Shown one piece after another: positions 1 to 8,467 of a stretch of DNA of 18,204 nucleotides. Position 1 is the stretch's first letter. The number at the start of each line of letters is the position of its first letter. Under the pieces are notes generated by a model. The model was not told the origin of the DNA, did no database searches, and saw only the letters and a program-made list of their open reading frames with translations. Location of the stretch: NCBI GenBank assembly GCA_023262365.1, contig JALRBF010000011.1, forward strand, positions 1-18,204, in the 5' to 3' direction. The stretch comes from Burkholderiaceae bacterium. Lineage in GTDB: Bacteria; Pseudomonadota; Gammaproteobacteria; Burkholderiales; Burkholderiaceae_C. The translations under genes were made by a program, and so were the position numbers.

Positions 1-940
1 GAATGCTGTCGGCAGGGGCGCGGGTGTCCTCGCCGCTCAAGGCATACAACAGCTCGCGTTGGCCATTGCCAGACACGCCCGCAATGCCCACGATTTCGCC
101 TCGACGCACTTGCAAATTCAAGGGGGAAAGGTTCATGCCAAAGGGGTCGGCACGTGGCAGGCTGAGTTGGCGAACCTCCAACACCACTTCACCAGGCGGG
201 GTGCTGTGGTGAACCAATGCGGGCGGCTCGCTGCCAATCATCATCTGGCTCAGGGAGGCATTGGTTTCTTGGCTGGGTATGCATTCGCCACTGACCCGCC
301 CGCCACGCAGCACCGTGCAATGGGTGCAGAGTGCGCGTATCTCGTGCAGCTTGTGGCTGATGTACAAAATGCTGCAGCCCTCGCTGGCCAATTGGCGCAG
401 CACCACAAACAGCTTGTCCACGGCCTGCGGTGTGAGCACCGAGGTGGGCTCGTCCAGGATGAGCAGCTGCGGCTCGGTAAGCAGCGCGCGGATGATCTCC
501 ACACGCTGCATCTCGCCCGTGCTTAGGCTGTGCACGGGTTGCTCGGGGTCAATGGGTAGGCCGTAGGCTTGCGCTTTGTCGCGGATGCGCTGTGACACCT
601 CGGCCAGCGTCAGCCGCTGGTCTAGGCCCAGCCACACGTTTTCGGCCACGCTGATCGAGTCAAACAAACTGAAGTGCTGAAACACCATGCTGATGCCCAG
701 TGCCCGTGCATGGCGCGGGTCGCGTATGCGCACCTCGTTGCCGTTGAAGTGCATCACGCCTTGGTCGGGTTTGACCGAGCCGTAAATCATCTTCATCAGC
801 GTGGATTTACCCGCGCCGTTTTCGCCCAACACCGCGTGCAGCGAGCCGGCGGCCACTTGCAGGCTTACGTCGTCGTTGGCCAGCACGCCCGGGTAGCGTT
901 TGCTCACGTGTTGCAGGTCAAGGCGGGGCGGGGCGGTCAT
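1..940 (-). CDS. ABC transporter ATP-binding protein, simple sugar/nucleoside (RbsA/YufO-like) type, 3'-truncated by the window edge
   Basis: This is the ATPase subunit of an ABC importer. It is open from the ATG at 940 to base 1, giving about 313 residues of a family that usually has about 500, so only the first nucleotide-binding domain and the start of the second are present. Domain 1 has Walker A GENGAGKST (residues 39-47), Q-loop VFQHF (86-90), signature LSTGEMQ (139-145), Walker B LLILDEP (159-165) and the switch His at 196. The second domain begins near residue 253 and has the degenerate Walker A GVSGNGQREL (288-297), typical of fused two-domain ATPases for ribose, other simple sugars or nucleosides (RbsA, MglA, YufO/NupO). 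The start codon overlaps the folA stop as ATGA, implying translational coupling. The substrate cannot be read from the sequence; permease and binding-protein genes would be expected to the left of the window. Confidence 0.9.
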   Translation of the reverse strand, partial: MTAPPRLDLQHVSKRYPGVLANDDVSLQVAAGSLHAVLGENGAGKSTLMKMIYGSVKPDQGVMHFNGNEVRIRDPRHARALGISMVFQHFSLFDSISVAENVWLGLDQRLTLAEVSQRIRDKAQAYGLPIDPEQPVHSLSTGEMQRVEIIRALLTEPQLLILDEPTSVLTPQAVDKLFVVLRQLASEGCSILYISHKLHEIRALCTHCTVLRGGRVSGECIPSQETNASLSQMMIGSEPPALVHHSTPPGEVVLEVRQLSLPRADPFGMNLSPLNLQVRRGEIVGIAGVSGNGQRELLYALSGEDTRAPADSI

Positions 941-1446
941 GGGGCATGGGTAGAGTGAAAGCGCTCAAAAGCATACCGCAGTCCATTGGCCGCCACGTGT
1001 GCCTCACGTTGCACCAGTTGCCAAGGCGGTTGGGTGAGCTCGGGGGCCCAGGTGTCGCCCGCCACCTCCAGCGCAATCACGGTACGCTCCACTCGGCTGG
1101 CCAAGGGCAGCGCCTGCGCGTACAACTGCGCGCCACCCATTACCCACAGGGTCGAGGCCTTGGGCTGCAGTTGCCCAGCCAGCGCCAGCGCCTCGGTCAT
1201 CGAGGCGCATGGGTGCGCACCCGGCGCGGCCCAATCGGGTTGGCGCGTCAGCACCAGGTTGTGGCGTTTGGGCAACGGCCGAAACGCCGCGGGCAACGAA
1301 TCCCAGGTTTTGCGCCCCATCAGCACCGGGGCGCCTTGGGTAAGGGTGCGAAAATGCGCCAAGTCTTCGGGTAAGTGCCAGGGCATACGGCCTTGGTGGC
1401 CAATCACGCCGTGGTTGGCCTGGGCCCAAATTAGCGCCAGTTTCAT
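937..1446 (-). CDS. folA: Dihydrofolate reductase
   Basis: DHFR reduces dihydrofolate to tetrahydrofolate with NADPH in the cytoplasm, regenerating the cofactor consumed by thymidylate synthase. The 169-residue protein is normal length. It opens with a KLALIWAQANHGVIG strand, followed by MPWHLPEDLAHF (residues 21-32), where Asp28 aligns with the catalytic acid of the E. coli enzyme. VLMGRKTWDSLP (41-52) and WVMGGAQLYAQAL (101-113) are the NADPH-binding segments. The reading frame stays open further upstream, but ATG at 1446 gives the family N-terminus and overlaps the stop of the EamA gene as ATGA. Its own stop overlaps the next ATG in the same way. thyA lies two genes upstream in the same direction, so the folate pair is kept together but not adjacent. 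Confidence 0.96.
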   Translation of the reverse strand: MKLALIWAQANHGVIGHQGRMPWHLPEDLAHFRTLTQGAPVLMGRKTWDSLPAAFRPLPKRHNLVLTRQPDWAAPGAHPCASMTEALALAGQLQPKASTLWVMGGAQLYAQALPLASRVERTVIALEVAGDTWAPELTQPPWQLVQREAHVAANGLRYAFERFHSTHAP

Positions 1447-2339
1447 TGCGCCCCTCGCGCGCCCCGGCTGGGCAACAGCACGGTGGCAATGGCCACGGCC
1501 ACCAGCCCCAGCGCAATCCAGTCTTGCCACACCGGCACTTCACCCACCACCACGGTGGCAAACAGCGTGCCCAGCACCGGCACGGCCAAAATGCTCATGG
1601 TGCTGGTGGCTGGGGGCAAACTGCGCGCAAGCCCAAACCACAGCACCTGGCTGAGGCCAAAATTCACCCACACGCCCCAGGCCAAACTGGCCCACATCAC
1701 CGGGGTAAAGCGGGCCAGGGCGGGCACGGGCTCGGTGCCCATGGCGGCCACCCACAAAATCGGGCAGCACAACAGCAGCATCCACACCGTGATGCGCAGC
1801 GGGCTGGCTTGGGTGTTGGCGCGCCGCATCCATAGCGTGCCCACGGCCCAGCTTAGCGCGGCCAGCAGCATCCACAGCACACCCGCTGGGCGCCCGCTTA
1901 GGTGCGAGGCCTCGTGCCACAGCAGCAGCGCCACTGAGCCAAGCGCCAAGGCCGCGGCCAGCAGGGTGCGCCGCGTCATGGCTTGGCCAAAAAACAAGCT
2001 GCCCAGCACCACGGTGAACACCGGCATCGTAAAGCCCAGCACCGCCGCGCGGCCTGAGGCCAGTTCTTGCACGCCAAAAATTGACAGCGTATGCCAGGCC
2101 AGGATGTTGGGTAGCATCAGCAGCGCCAGCGTTAACCAATCGCGCCGCGCCGGCCACACCGAGCCCTCGGCCCAGCGCACGTATGCGAGCAAACTCAGCG
2201 CCCCCAGCGTCATGGTGATGGCGCGAAAGTACAGCGGCGTGATTTGCTGCAGTGACAACTTCATCATGGGCCAATTCAGGCCCCAAAAAATCGTCAGGCC
2301 AATCAGCGCCCACGATTGTTGTCGCGTTAGGGTGCTCAC
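1443..2339 (-). CDS. EamA/DMT-family transporter, ten predicted membrane segments
   Basis: This is a 298-residue integral membrane protein of the drug/metabolite transporter superfamily (EamA type). It is hydrophobic throughout, with a family-typical first helix (WALIGLTIFWGLNWPMMKLSL, residues 10-30) and a duplicated five-helix architecture. The second EamA half starts near PAGVLWMLLAALSWAVGTLW (residues 151-170). Basic residues cluster at the helix ends. The start is GTG at 2339, 18 bases past the thyA stop, with only a weak ribosome-binding site; the end overlaps folA as ATGA. Family members export amino acids, purines or other metabolites, or import metabolites. The position between thyA and folA is suggestive but does not identify the substrate. 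Confidence 0.9.
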   Translation of the reverse strand: MSTLTRQQSWALIGLTIFWGLNWPMMKLSLQQITPLYFRAITMTLGALSLLAYVRWAEGSVWPARRDWLTLALLMLPNILAWHTLSIFGVQELASGRAAVLGFTMPVFTVVLGSLFFGQAMTRRTLLAAALALGSVALLLWHEASHLSGRPAGVLWMLLAALSWAVGTLWMRRANTQASPLRITVWMLLLCCPILWVAAMGTEPVPALARFTPVMWASLAWGVWVNFGLSQVLWFGLARSLPPATSTMSILAVPVLGTLFATVVVGEVPVWQDWIALGLVAVAIATVLLPSRGARGAQ

Positions 2340-2357
2340 ACCGGTGCCGCGTGCAGG

Positions 2358-3170
2358 CTACACCGCCACCGGCGCTTTAATCGCCGCGTGGCACCGGTAG
2401 TCGGCCACCTCAAAGTCGTCAAACGCGTAGTCAAACAGCGTGGGCGCCCGGCGCCGGATGTGCAGCGTGGGGTAGGGGTACGGCGCGCGCTGCAACTGCA
2501 ATTGCACTTGCTCGTGGTGGTTGTCGTAAATGTGGCAGTCGCCACCGGTCCAAACAAAGTCGCCCACCTCAAGGTTGCACTGCTGCGCCAACATGTGCGT
2601 AAGCAGCGCGTAGCTGGCAATATTAAAGGGCACACCCAAAAAAATATCGGCGCTGCGCTGGTACAGCTGGCAGCTGAGCTTGCCCTGCGCCACATAAAAC
2701 TGAAACAACGCATGGCAGGGCATCAGCGCCATGCGGCCAAGGTCGGCCACGTTCCACGCACTGACCACCATGCGGCGCGAGTCGGGGTTGGTTTGCAGCT
2801 GCTGCACCACCTGGCTGATTTGATCAATGTGCCCGCCGTCAGGCGTGGGCCAACTGCGCCACTGTTTGCCATACACCGGGCCCAAGTCGCCATCGGCGGC
2901 GGCCCACTCATCCCAAATGGTTACGCCGTGCTGTTGCAGCCATGTGGCGTTGCTGTCGCCGCGCAAAAACCACAACAGCTCGTAAATAATCGATTTAAGG
3001 TGAACCTTTTTGGTGGTAACCAAAGGAAACCCCTCGCTCAAGTCAAACCGCATTTGATGCCCAAACACGCTGCGCGTGCCGGTGCCGGTGCGGTCGGACT
3101 TGGCCACGCCGTGGGTGAACACGTGGCGCATCATGTCTTCGTATTGGGAGCGTATGGGTCGGTCGGTCAT
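2358..3170 (-). CDS. thyA: Thymidylate synthase (ThyA type)
   Basis: ThyA methylates dUMP to dTMP using methylene-tetrahydrofolate and releases dihydrofolate, which FolA then recycles. The 270-residue length matches the family (264 in E. coli). Visible motifs are the phosphate-binding SDRTGTGT (residues 25-32), FPLVTTKK (48-55), [10 protein letters not shown] (65-74), the [11 protein letters not shown] arginine segment (130-140), and the nucleophile Cys152 in [12 protein letters not shown] (149-160). [20 protein letters not shown] and the C-terminal APVAV also fit the family. The ATG at 3170 overlaps the stop of the upstream FAD oxidase as ATGA. The enzyme looks intact and active. Nothing in the sequence suggests its own promoter. 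Confidence 0.98.
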   Translation of the reverse strand: MTDRPIRSQYEDMMRHVFTHGVAKSDRTGTGTRSVFGHQMRFDLSEGFPLVTTKKVHLKSIIYELLWFLRGDSNATWLQQHGVTIWDEWAAADGDLGPVYGKQWRSWPTPDGGHIDQISQVVQQLQTNPDSRRMVVSAWNVADLGRMALMPCHALFQFYVAQGKLSCQLYQRSADIFLGVPFNIASYALLTHMLAQQCNLEVGDFVWTGGDCHIYDNHHEQVQLQLQRAPYPYPTLHIRRRAPTLFDYAFDDFEVADYRCHAAIKAPVAV

Positions 3171-4588
3171 GTGGCGTTGGCGCGAAGCACCGCGCCAGGG
3201 TTAAGTAGATTGTGCGGGTCCAGCGCCTGCTTAATGGCGTGCATCATGCCCAAAGCGGTGCCGTCTTTGTATTGTTGCAAACTTGCTGCCTTTTGCCGCC
3301 CCACGCCGTGCTCGGCAGAAAACGAGCCCCCGTGCGCGGCCACCGCCTCGTACACCAAGGCGTTGATGGCGCCCTCGTGTGCGTGCAAAAACGCCGCGGC
3401 GTCGCCGCCCTCGGGCGCTTGCACGTTGTAGTGCAAATTGCCATCGCCCAGATGGCCAAAATTCACCAGCCTGGCTCCTGGCACGGCGCGCTGCAGTGCG
3501 GTGTCGGTGTGCTGCACAAAAGCCGCCAGCTGCGACACGGGCAGGGCAATGTCGTGCTTAATGTTTAGCCCCTCTTGGGCTTGCGCCAGCGGAATGCTCT
3601 CGCGCACGTGCCACATGGCTTGGGCTTGTTGCAGGTTTTGGGCAATCACCACGTCGCTGGCGTGCTCGGCCTCAAGGGCTTCTTGCAGCGTGTCCTCAAG
3701 GCCTTGACGCGCGCGCGCCTCGGCGTGTGCATCGCTTACCTCAAGCAGCACGGCGTAAGGGCCCTTGCCGTTAAACGGAATATGCAGCTGCGGCAGTTGC
3801 CGTGCCGTAAGGGCCAGCGCTTGTTGCCCCATCATCTCAAAGCCGGTGAGCGCGGCGTCCAAGCGCCGCTGGGCCATGCCCAGCAGCGCCACTGCCGCGG
3901 TCACGCTGGGCACCCGCGCCCACGCCGTCAGGCGTGCCGCTGGCATGGGGTACAGCTTAAGCGTGGCCGCGGTGATGATGCCCAGCGTGCCCTCGCTGCC
4001 CACCATCAGGTGGCGTAGGTCGTAGCCGGTGTTGTCTTTACGCAGCCCGGTTAGCCCATGCCATACCTGCCCCTGTGCCGTTACCACTTCCAGCCCTAGG
4101 CAAAGGTCGCGCGCGTTGCCAAAGCGCAGCACCTGGGTGCCCCCGGCGTTGGTGGCCAAGTTACCGCCAATGGTGCAGCTGCCCTCAGAGGCCAGGCTTA
4201 GCGGCAACAGCAAGTTGGCCTCGGCGGCCCAGCGCTGCGCTTGTTGCAGCACGCAACCGGCCTCCAGCGTCATGGTCAGGTTGGCCGCGTCCAGCGCGCG
4301 CAGGCGGTGCATGCGCGTGAGGCTGAGCACCACGGCCGTGCCACTGGTGTCGGGCGTGCTGGCCATGGCCAAGCCGGTGTTGCCCCCCTGGGGCACGATG
4401 GGCGTGCCGTGCGCGGCGCATTGGCGCACCACGGCGGCCACCTCTTGGGTGTGGCGTGGGCGCACCACGGCCAAGGCGCGCCCGGGTTGGCGGCCGCGCC
4501 AATCGCGCTCGTAGCTGGCGCAGTCGGCCCCGGTTAGCACATGCTCGGGGCCTACCGCCTCGCGCAGTGCGGCCAGCACATCAGCCAT
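3167..4588 (-). CDS. FAD-binding oxidase/dehydrogenase, GlcD/D-2-hydroxyacid dehydrogenase family
   Basis: This is a 473-residue flavoprotein of the vanillyl-alcohol-oxidase fold, likely oxidising a D-2-hydroxyacid such as D-lactate, glycolate or 2-hydroxyglutarate. The FAD-binding half shows [12 protein letters not shown] (residues 63-74), [19 protein letters not shown] (140-158) and [19 protein letters not shown] (194-212). The C-terminal half has the metal- and substrate-binding [12 protein letters not shown] (377-388), AEHGVGRQK (425-433) and [10 protein letters not shown] (456-465). I chose ATG 4588 because [19 protein letters not shown] is where family similarity starts; an in-frame ATG at 4606 would add six mostly basic residues. 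It overlaps the DUF2069 gene by 8 bases and thyA by 4. The exact substrate is not decidable here. Confidence 0.92.
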   Translation of the reverse strand: MADVLAALREAVGPEHVLTGADCASYERDWRGRQPGRALAVVRPRHTQEVAAVVRQCAAHGTPIVPQGGNTGLAMASTPDTSGTAVVLSLTRMHRLRALDAANLTMTLEAGCVLQQAQRWAAEANLLLPLSLASEGSCTIGGNLATNAGGTQVLRFGNARDLCLGLEVVTAQGQVWHGLTGLRKDNTGYDLRHLMVGSEGTLGIITAATLKLYPMPAARLTAWARVPSVTAAVALLGMAQRRLDAALTGFEMMGQQALALTARQLPQLHIPFNGKGPYAVLLEVSDAHAEARARQGLEDTLQEALEAEHASDVVIAQNLQQAQAMWHVRESIPLAQAQEGLNIKHDIALPVSQLAAFVQHTDTALQRAVPGARLVNFGHLGDGNLHYNVQAPEGGDAAAFLHAHEGAINALVYEAVAAHGGSFSAEHGVGRQKAASLQQYKDGTALGMMHAIKQALDPHNLLNPGAVLRANAT

Positions 4589-4973
4589 ACGCGGTCTCTT
4601 GCGCATCGCGCAGCCGCAGCCGCACGTGCGCCGCGCAAGCCACAAACAGCGCCACGCACAGCGCCACCTGCAGCCACGCCAGCAGCAGCCCCAGGCCGCT
4701 TTCGGTGGTGCCGCGAACCACCCCCTCTAAAAAGTACAACCACACCAACAGGCTGAGCCAGCGAAAGGTGTACATGCGCCGTTTAAGCAAGCCCGCCAGT
4801 GGTACACAAAGTGGCAGCACCTTAAGCGCCCACCATGAGCCCCCAGGACGCAGCGGCGCCAGCCACAGCTCCCACGCCAGACCCAGCGCGATCAACGCCA
4901 GCAACAGCGCCACGCTGGCGCGCTGGGTTTGCTGCACGTGGGGTGACATGGGGTTAGGGGGTGGCGCGTTCAT
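4581..4973 (-). CDS. DUF2069 family small membrane protein
   Basis: This is a 130-residue protein of unknown function with four hydrophobic segments. They lie near ASVALLLALIALGLAWELWL, WWALKVLPLCVPLAGLL, WLSLLVWLYFLEGVVRG and LLAWLQVALCVALFVACAAHV. The central pattern, LKVLPL..P..GLL.RR.YT.RW.S.L..LYF.EGVVR, is the DUF2069 signature as I recall it. ATG at 4973 is preferred over a TTG three codons upstream (4982) and an in-frame ATG at 4949. It lies 26 bases after the P450 stop and overlaps the FAD oxidase gene by 8 bases. The function is unknown and the neighbourhood does not settle it. Confidence 0.85.
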   Translation of the reverse strand: MNAPPPNPMSPHVQQTQRASVALLLALIALGLAWELWLAPLRPGGSWWALKVLPLCVPLAGLLKRRMYTFRWLSLLVWLYFLEGVVRGTTESGLGLLLAWLQVALCVALFVACAAHVRLRLRDAQETAYG

Positions 4974-4999
4974 GCGTGCCAATCATAAGGCCCACACGC

Positions 5000-6289
5000 T
5001 TAGCCCTGCGTGGTAAACGGTGCGTGCAAAAAGCCCCTAAACCGCGCCCGCTCGCCACGCGTGGGTGCAGCGCTTAGCGCGTAGCGCGGAAAGCGTCGTA
5101 AAAACATGGACAGCGCCACCATCCCCTCAAGCCGCGCCAGGCTGAGCCCGGCACACTGATGCGTGCCAAAACCAAACGCCAGGTGCCGGTTGGGTTGGCG
5201 CTGCAGGTCAAGGGTATGGGGCTGGGCAAATACCTCGGGGTCGCGGTTGGCCGCGCCAATGCACAAGGTAAGGCGCGCGCCTTCAGGCAGCGCGACGCCG
5301 CCCATTACGGTGCGCGTACGCGCGCGGCGGTTACCCAATTGGTTGGACGACTCAAAGCGCAAAAATTCATCAACTGCTGGCACCATCAACACTTCTTCTT
5401 CGGGGCTTTGTGCCGCGCAGGCCTGCAGCGACGCCAGCAGCCCCGCACGGGCTTGTGGCCATTCGCACAGCGCCACCAAGGCGTTGCCAATCAGGTTGGT
5501 GGTGGTCTCGTGTCCGGCGTTGAGCAAAAAAATACAGTTTTGCAGCAATTCGGTTTCGCTTAGCGCTTGGCCGTTGGCGTCGCCCGCAATCAAGCGCGTT
5601 AGTACATCGCGCTGCGGGTCCAGCGGATGCGCGCGCCGGTGCGCCACCAACCCGCGCAGGTACTGGGTAAAGTCGCGCACGCTGTCTTGTCCGCGCTGCA
5701 GTTGGGCGGCGCTGAGTGTGGGCTCCAGGGCGCCCAAAATCGCCAATGACCACTCGCGCAGCGGGCCGCGATCGGCGTGCGGCACGGCCAGCAAGTTGCC
5801 AATAATTTCCACTGGAATCGCCGAGGCAAAGTCGTCAATCAAGTCGCCGCCGCCGCGGGCTTGCAAGCGGTCAAGCAAATCGCTTACCAACTGGCGCAGC
5901 CCCGGTGCCAAGTCGGCAATCGCGCGGCGTGTGAGCGCGCCCATGATGATGCCGCGCACCCGGGTGTGCAGCGGCGGGTCGTTAAACACCAAGCTGGTGG
6001 TGTGGTGCTCGTACAGCGGCGTACCCTCGCCGTATTTGGGGGCAAATTCTTCGTGCTTGTCGGCGTAAAAGCTTTGGGCATCGCGGTACACCGCCACCAA
6101 GTCGGCGTGTCGTGTCAGAAAAAAACTGCCATCAGGCAACTGCGCCACCGGCCGCGTTTGACGCAGCGCGTCGTACACCGGGTAGGGGTTGGCCAAAAAG
6201 GCGGCATCCAGCGCCCGCAAGTCAAAGGTCTGCGCCATGGCCAAGGCCTGCGCGGGGGCCATGGGTGGCGTAATCACGGGCCCACCCAT
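5000..6289 (-). CDS. Cytochrome P450, bacterial soluble type
   Basis: This is a 429-residue heme monooxygenase without a membrane anchor, the usual size for bacterial class I P450s that need separate redox partners. It has the I-helix oxygen-activation motif LLNAGHETTTNL (residues 255-266), the K-helix ExxR (E308-R311 in DEFLRF) and the heme-ligand loop AFGFGTHQCAGLSLAR (371-386) with Cys379 as axial ligand. The C-terminal RFRGFLHAP strand also fits. No ferredoxin or reductase gene is adjacent. The ATG at 6289 shares one base with the stop of the upstream hydrolase (TGATG); an adjoining GTG at 6292 is an alternative. The long GC-rich extension further upstream has no P450 similarity. The substrate is unknown, and I cannot assign a CYP family by eye. 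Confidence 0.93.
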   Translation of the reverse strand: MGGPVITPPMAPAQALAMAQTFDLRALDAAFLANPYPVYDALRQTRPVAQLPDGSFFLTRHADLVAVYRDAQSFYADKHEEFAPKYGEGTPLYEHHTTSLVFNDPPLHTRVRGIIMGALTRRAIADLAPGLRQLVSDLLDRLQARGGGDLIDDFASAIPVEIIGNLLAVPHADRGPLREWSLAILGALEPTLSAAQLQRGQDSVRDFTQYLRGLVAHRRAHPLDPQRDVLTRLIAGDANGQALSETELLQNCIFLLNAGHETTTNLIGNALVALCEWPQARAGLLASLQACAAQSPEEEVLMVPAVDEFLRFESSNQLGNRRARTRTVMGGVALPEGARLTLCIGAANRDPEVFAQPHTLDLQRQPNRHLAFGFGTHQCAGLSLARLEGMVALSMFLRRFPRYALSAAPTRGERARFRGFLHAPFTTQG

Positions 6290-7098
6290 CACGCGCTCAG
6301 CAGCCACGGGTGCAGGGCCCGCAGCGTGGGCTCGGGGGCTTCGGTCATCAGCGCGTGGCCGGCCTCTACCAGCACCGTGTCGGCCTGGGGCAGGGCCGCC
6401 TGCAAGCTGGCGGCGGCTTTGGGGGGCGTCATTTGGTCGCGCTTGCCCAGCACCAAGCGCACCGGGCACTGCACCTTGGCTGCAGCGTCGGGCGCGCCTT
6501 GGTAGCTGTCGCAGGCCAAAAAGCCTTGGGCAAACACGTTGTGCTCGCGGTTGCTGGCTAGCACCCGCTTCATCAGCGCGTCCAGCGCGCCGTATGTCCA
6601 GGTGCCCGGGCCCAGCGCCGAGGGCGGCGGCGCTAAGGTGCTGTGGCTAAAAGTGTTAACCATGGCCATGGCACGCGGCGGGTCGTCTTGCGCGGCTTGC
6701 AGCAGGGCCGGTGCCACGCGCATGGGGTAAGCCGTGCCCACCAGCGCCAAGCGGCTGATGCACTGCGGCGCTTGCGCGGCCATCTCCAGGCCAATCAACG
6801 AGCCCATGCTGTGCCCGGCCACGGCGGCTTGGGTGACGCCAGCGGCTTGCAAGCACTGCAGCAAGGCCGCGGCGTAGGCCTCGATGCTGGCGCACGGCTG
6901 GCCCGTGCTGCGACCATGGCCGGGCAGGTCCACGGCCAGCACGTTGGCGCCATGGTGCGCCAGGTAACGGCTTTGCAAAATCCACACGCTGTGGTCGTTG
7001 AGCACGCCGTGAATCAGCAGCACGGTGGGCTGCCCGGCCACCCACGGCCGGCCACCCGTATAAGCGTAGGCTTGGCCCCAAGGGCATGCAATCTTCAT
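6289..7098 (-). CDS. Alpha/beta-fold hydrolase
   Basis: This 269-residue cytoplasmic protein is of the alpha/beta-hydrolase fold with a complete apparent catalytic triad. Ser97 lies in the nucleophile elbow GHSMGS (95-100), Asp221 in GKRDQMTPP and His248 in VEAGHALM. The oxyanion-hole segment is VLLIHGVLNDHSVW (26-39), and AVDLPGHGRS (55-64) is typical of the esterase/lipase and meta-cleavage hydrolase branches. It starts at ATG 7098 overlapping the metY stop (ATGA), and its stop touches the P450 start (TGATG), so all three genes are likely translated from one mRNA. The substrate is unknown. Neighbouring MetY chemistry (acyl-homoserine) could suggest an ester substrate, but that is speculation. 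Confidence 0.92.
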   Translation of the reverse strand: MKIACPWGQAYAYTGGRPWVAGQPTVLLIHGVLNDHSVWILQSRYLAHHGANVLAVDLPGHGRSTGQPCASIEAYAAALLQCLQAAGVTQAAVAGHSMGSLIGLEMAAQAPQCISRLALVGTAYPMRVAPALLQAAQDDPPRAMAMVNTFSHSTLAPPPSALGPGTWTYGALDALMKRVLASNREHNVFAQGFLACDSYQGAPDAAAKVQCPVRLVLGKRDQMTPPKAAASLQAALPQADTVLVEAGHALMTEAPEPTLRALHPWLLSA

Positions 7099-8399
7099 GC
7101 GTTACCCGCTTTCTCGGCTGCGCGCAGGGCACGCTTGAGGTCGTCAATTAAATCGTCGGCGTCTTCTAGCCCAATCGAGAGCCGAATGGTGCCCGCGCCA
7201 ATGCCAGCAGCAGCCAAGTCCGCGTCGCTCATTCGAAAATGCGTGGTGCTGGCCGGGTGAATCACTAGGCTGCGCGCGTCGCCCACGTTGGCCAAATGGC
7301 TAAACAACTGCAGCGCTTCAATAAAAGCCATGCCCTGTGCGCGGCTGCCGCGTAGGTCAAAGCTAAACACCGAACCCGCCCCGCGCGGCAGCAGGCGTTG
7401 AGCCAGGGCGTGGCTGGGGTGGCTGGGCAGCATGGGGTGGCCCACCCGTGCCACCATGGGGTGCGCGGCCAAAAATTCGACCACCCGCTCGGTGTTGCTC
7501 ATGTGCCTGGCCATGCGCAACGGCAGCGTCTCCAGCCCCTGTAGCACCAACCACGCCGAGTGCGGGCTGAGGCAGGCGCCAAAGTCGCGCAGGGCCTCGC
7601 GCCGCGCGCGCAGCAAAAACGCACCCACGGTGGCCTCTTCGGTAAACACCATGTGATGAAAGCCTTCGTAGGGTTCGCTCAGGGTAGGAAACTTGCCCGA
7701 CGTCTCCCAATCAAAGGCGCCGCTGTCCGAGACCACACCCGCGATGACCGTGCCGTGGCCGCTTAAGAATTTGGTGGCCGAGTGCATCACCAAATCGGCG
7801 CCGTGGCGCATGGGTTGCAGCAGCCACGGGGGGGTTAGCGTGGCGTCAACTAACAGCGGCAGCCCGTTGTCGTGCGCCAGCGCGCCAATGGTCTCCAAAT
7901 CCAGCACGTCGTTGCCGGGGTTGCCCACGGTCTCGCCAAACAGCAGCCGCGTGTTGGGCCGCAGCGCCGCGCGCCAGGCGTCGGGCTGGTTGGGGTCAAC
8001 AAAGGTGGTGTCAATGCCAAAGCGCGGTAGGGTGTAGTGCAGCAAGTTGTGCGAGCCGCCGTACAGCGCGCGACTGGCCACGATGTGGTCGCCCGCACCA
8101 AGCAGCGTGGTGATGCTGGCGTGCAGCGCGGCCTGCCCGCTGGCAAAGGCCAGCGCGCCGCAGGCGCCCTCAAGTGCGGCCACACGTTGCTCCAGCACGG
8201 CGTTGGTGGGGTTGCTGATACGGCTGTACACGTGCCCACCGCGCTCTTGGTTAAAAAGCGACGCGGCGTCGTCGGCGCTGCGAAAAACAAACGAGGTACT
8301 TAGGTGCAACGGCACCGCGCGCGCGCCGGTGGTGGGGTCGGGTTGTGCGCCGGCGTGCAGCGCCAGCGTGTCAAAGTTGGGGTTGGCTGCGCCAGCCAT
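7095..8399 (-). CDS. metY: O-acetylhomoserine sulfhydrylase / aminocarboxypropyltransferase (MetY type)
   Basis: This 434-residue PLP enzyme of the Cys/Met-metabolism family replaces the acyl group of an acylhomoserine with sulfide or methanethiol to make homocysteine or methionine. The N-terminus (NPNFDTLALHAGAQPDPTTGA, residues 6-26) is the MetY pattern. The PLP-binding region shows YSRISNPTNAVLE (58-70), FASGQAAL (85-92), LLVDATLTPPWL (182-193) and the Schiff-base Lys210 in HSATKFLSGHG. The length and the ETVGNPG segment (156-162) favour MetY over the shorter MetZ (O-succinylhomoserine), but the acyl substrate is not proven. An AGGAG ribosome-binding site precedes ATG 8399. It heads the long minus-strand run. 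No SAM riboswitch is visible in its 68-base leader region. Confidence 0.93.
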   Translation of the reverse strand: MAGAANPNFDTLALHAGAQPDPTTGARAVPLHLSTSFVFRSADDAASLFNQERGGHVYSRISNPTNAVLEQRVAALEGACGALAFASGQAALHASITTLLGAGDHIVASRALYGGSHNLLHYTLPRFGIDTTFVDPNQPDAWRAALRPNTRLLFGETVGNPGNDVLDLETIGALAHDNGLPLLVDATLTPPWLLQPMRHGADLVMHSATKFLSGHGTVIAGVVSDSGAFDWETSGKFPTLSEPYEGFHHMVFTEEATVGAFLLRARREALRDFGACLSPHSAWLVLQGLETLPLRMARHMSNTERVVEFLAAHPMVARVGHPMLPSHPSHALAQRLLPRGAGSVFSFDLRGSRAQGMAFIEALQLFSHLANVGDARSLVIHPASTTHFRMSDADLAAAGIGAGTIRLSIGLEDADDLIDDLKRALRAAEKAGNA

Positions 8400-8404
8400 G
8401 GCTT

Positions 8405-8409
8405 CTCCT
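8405..8409 (-). promoter_or_regulatory. Ribosome-binding site of metY
   Basis: AGGAG on the minus strand, five bases before ATG 8399. It is the only strong Shine-Dalgarno match in the first gene of the minus-strand run and supports the chosen start. Confidence 0.75.
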
Positions 8410-8452
8410 AGTCAAAGTCCGGTATATTCATCGTAACCGCAGCCAAGCGGCC

Positions 8453-8461
8453 AAGAGGAGG
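8453..8461 (+). promoter_or_regulatory. Ribosome-binding site of the CBS-domain gene
   Basis: AAGAGGAGG, six bases before ATG 8468. It fixes this start over the longer open frame that runs back into metY. Confidence 0.8.
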
Positions 8462-8467
8462 CAAACC

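Larger units (their letters stand above)
8400..8467. promoter_or_regulatory. Divergent control region between metY and the CBS-domain gene
   Basis: This 68-base gap must hold promoters for both divergent genes. A plus-strand TATATT at 8423-8428 is a plausible -10 box for the CBS gene, but no good -35 box sits at the right distance. The minus-strand elements are unclear. It is too short for a SAM riboswitch. Both genes have strong ribosome-binding sites at the edges. Confidence 0.4.

Noticed and set aside
2388..3431. A long plus-strand frame (347 codons) opposite thyA and the FAD oxidase
   Set aside because: It mirrors two well-supported genes, has no domain I recognise and no ribosome-binding site; long shadows are expected at this GC content.
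5163..6068. A 301-codon plus-strand frame opposite the P450 gene
   Set aside because: Ser/Arg-rich shadow translation with no family resemblance; the P450 motifs are on the other strand.
8400..8467. Possible SAM riboswitch ahead of metY
   Set aside because: The gap is only 68 bases, is shared with a divergent gene, and shows no SAM-aptamer-like helices.
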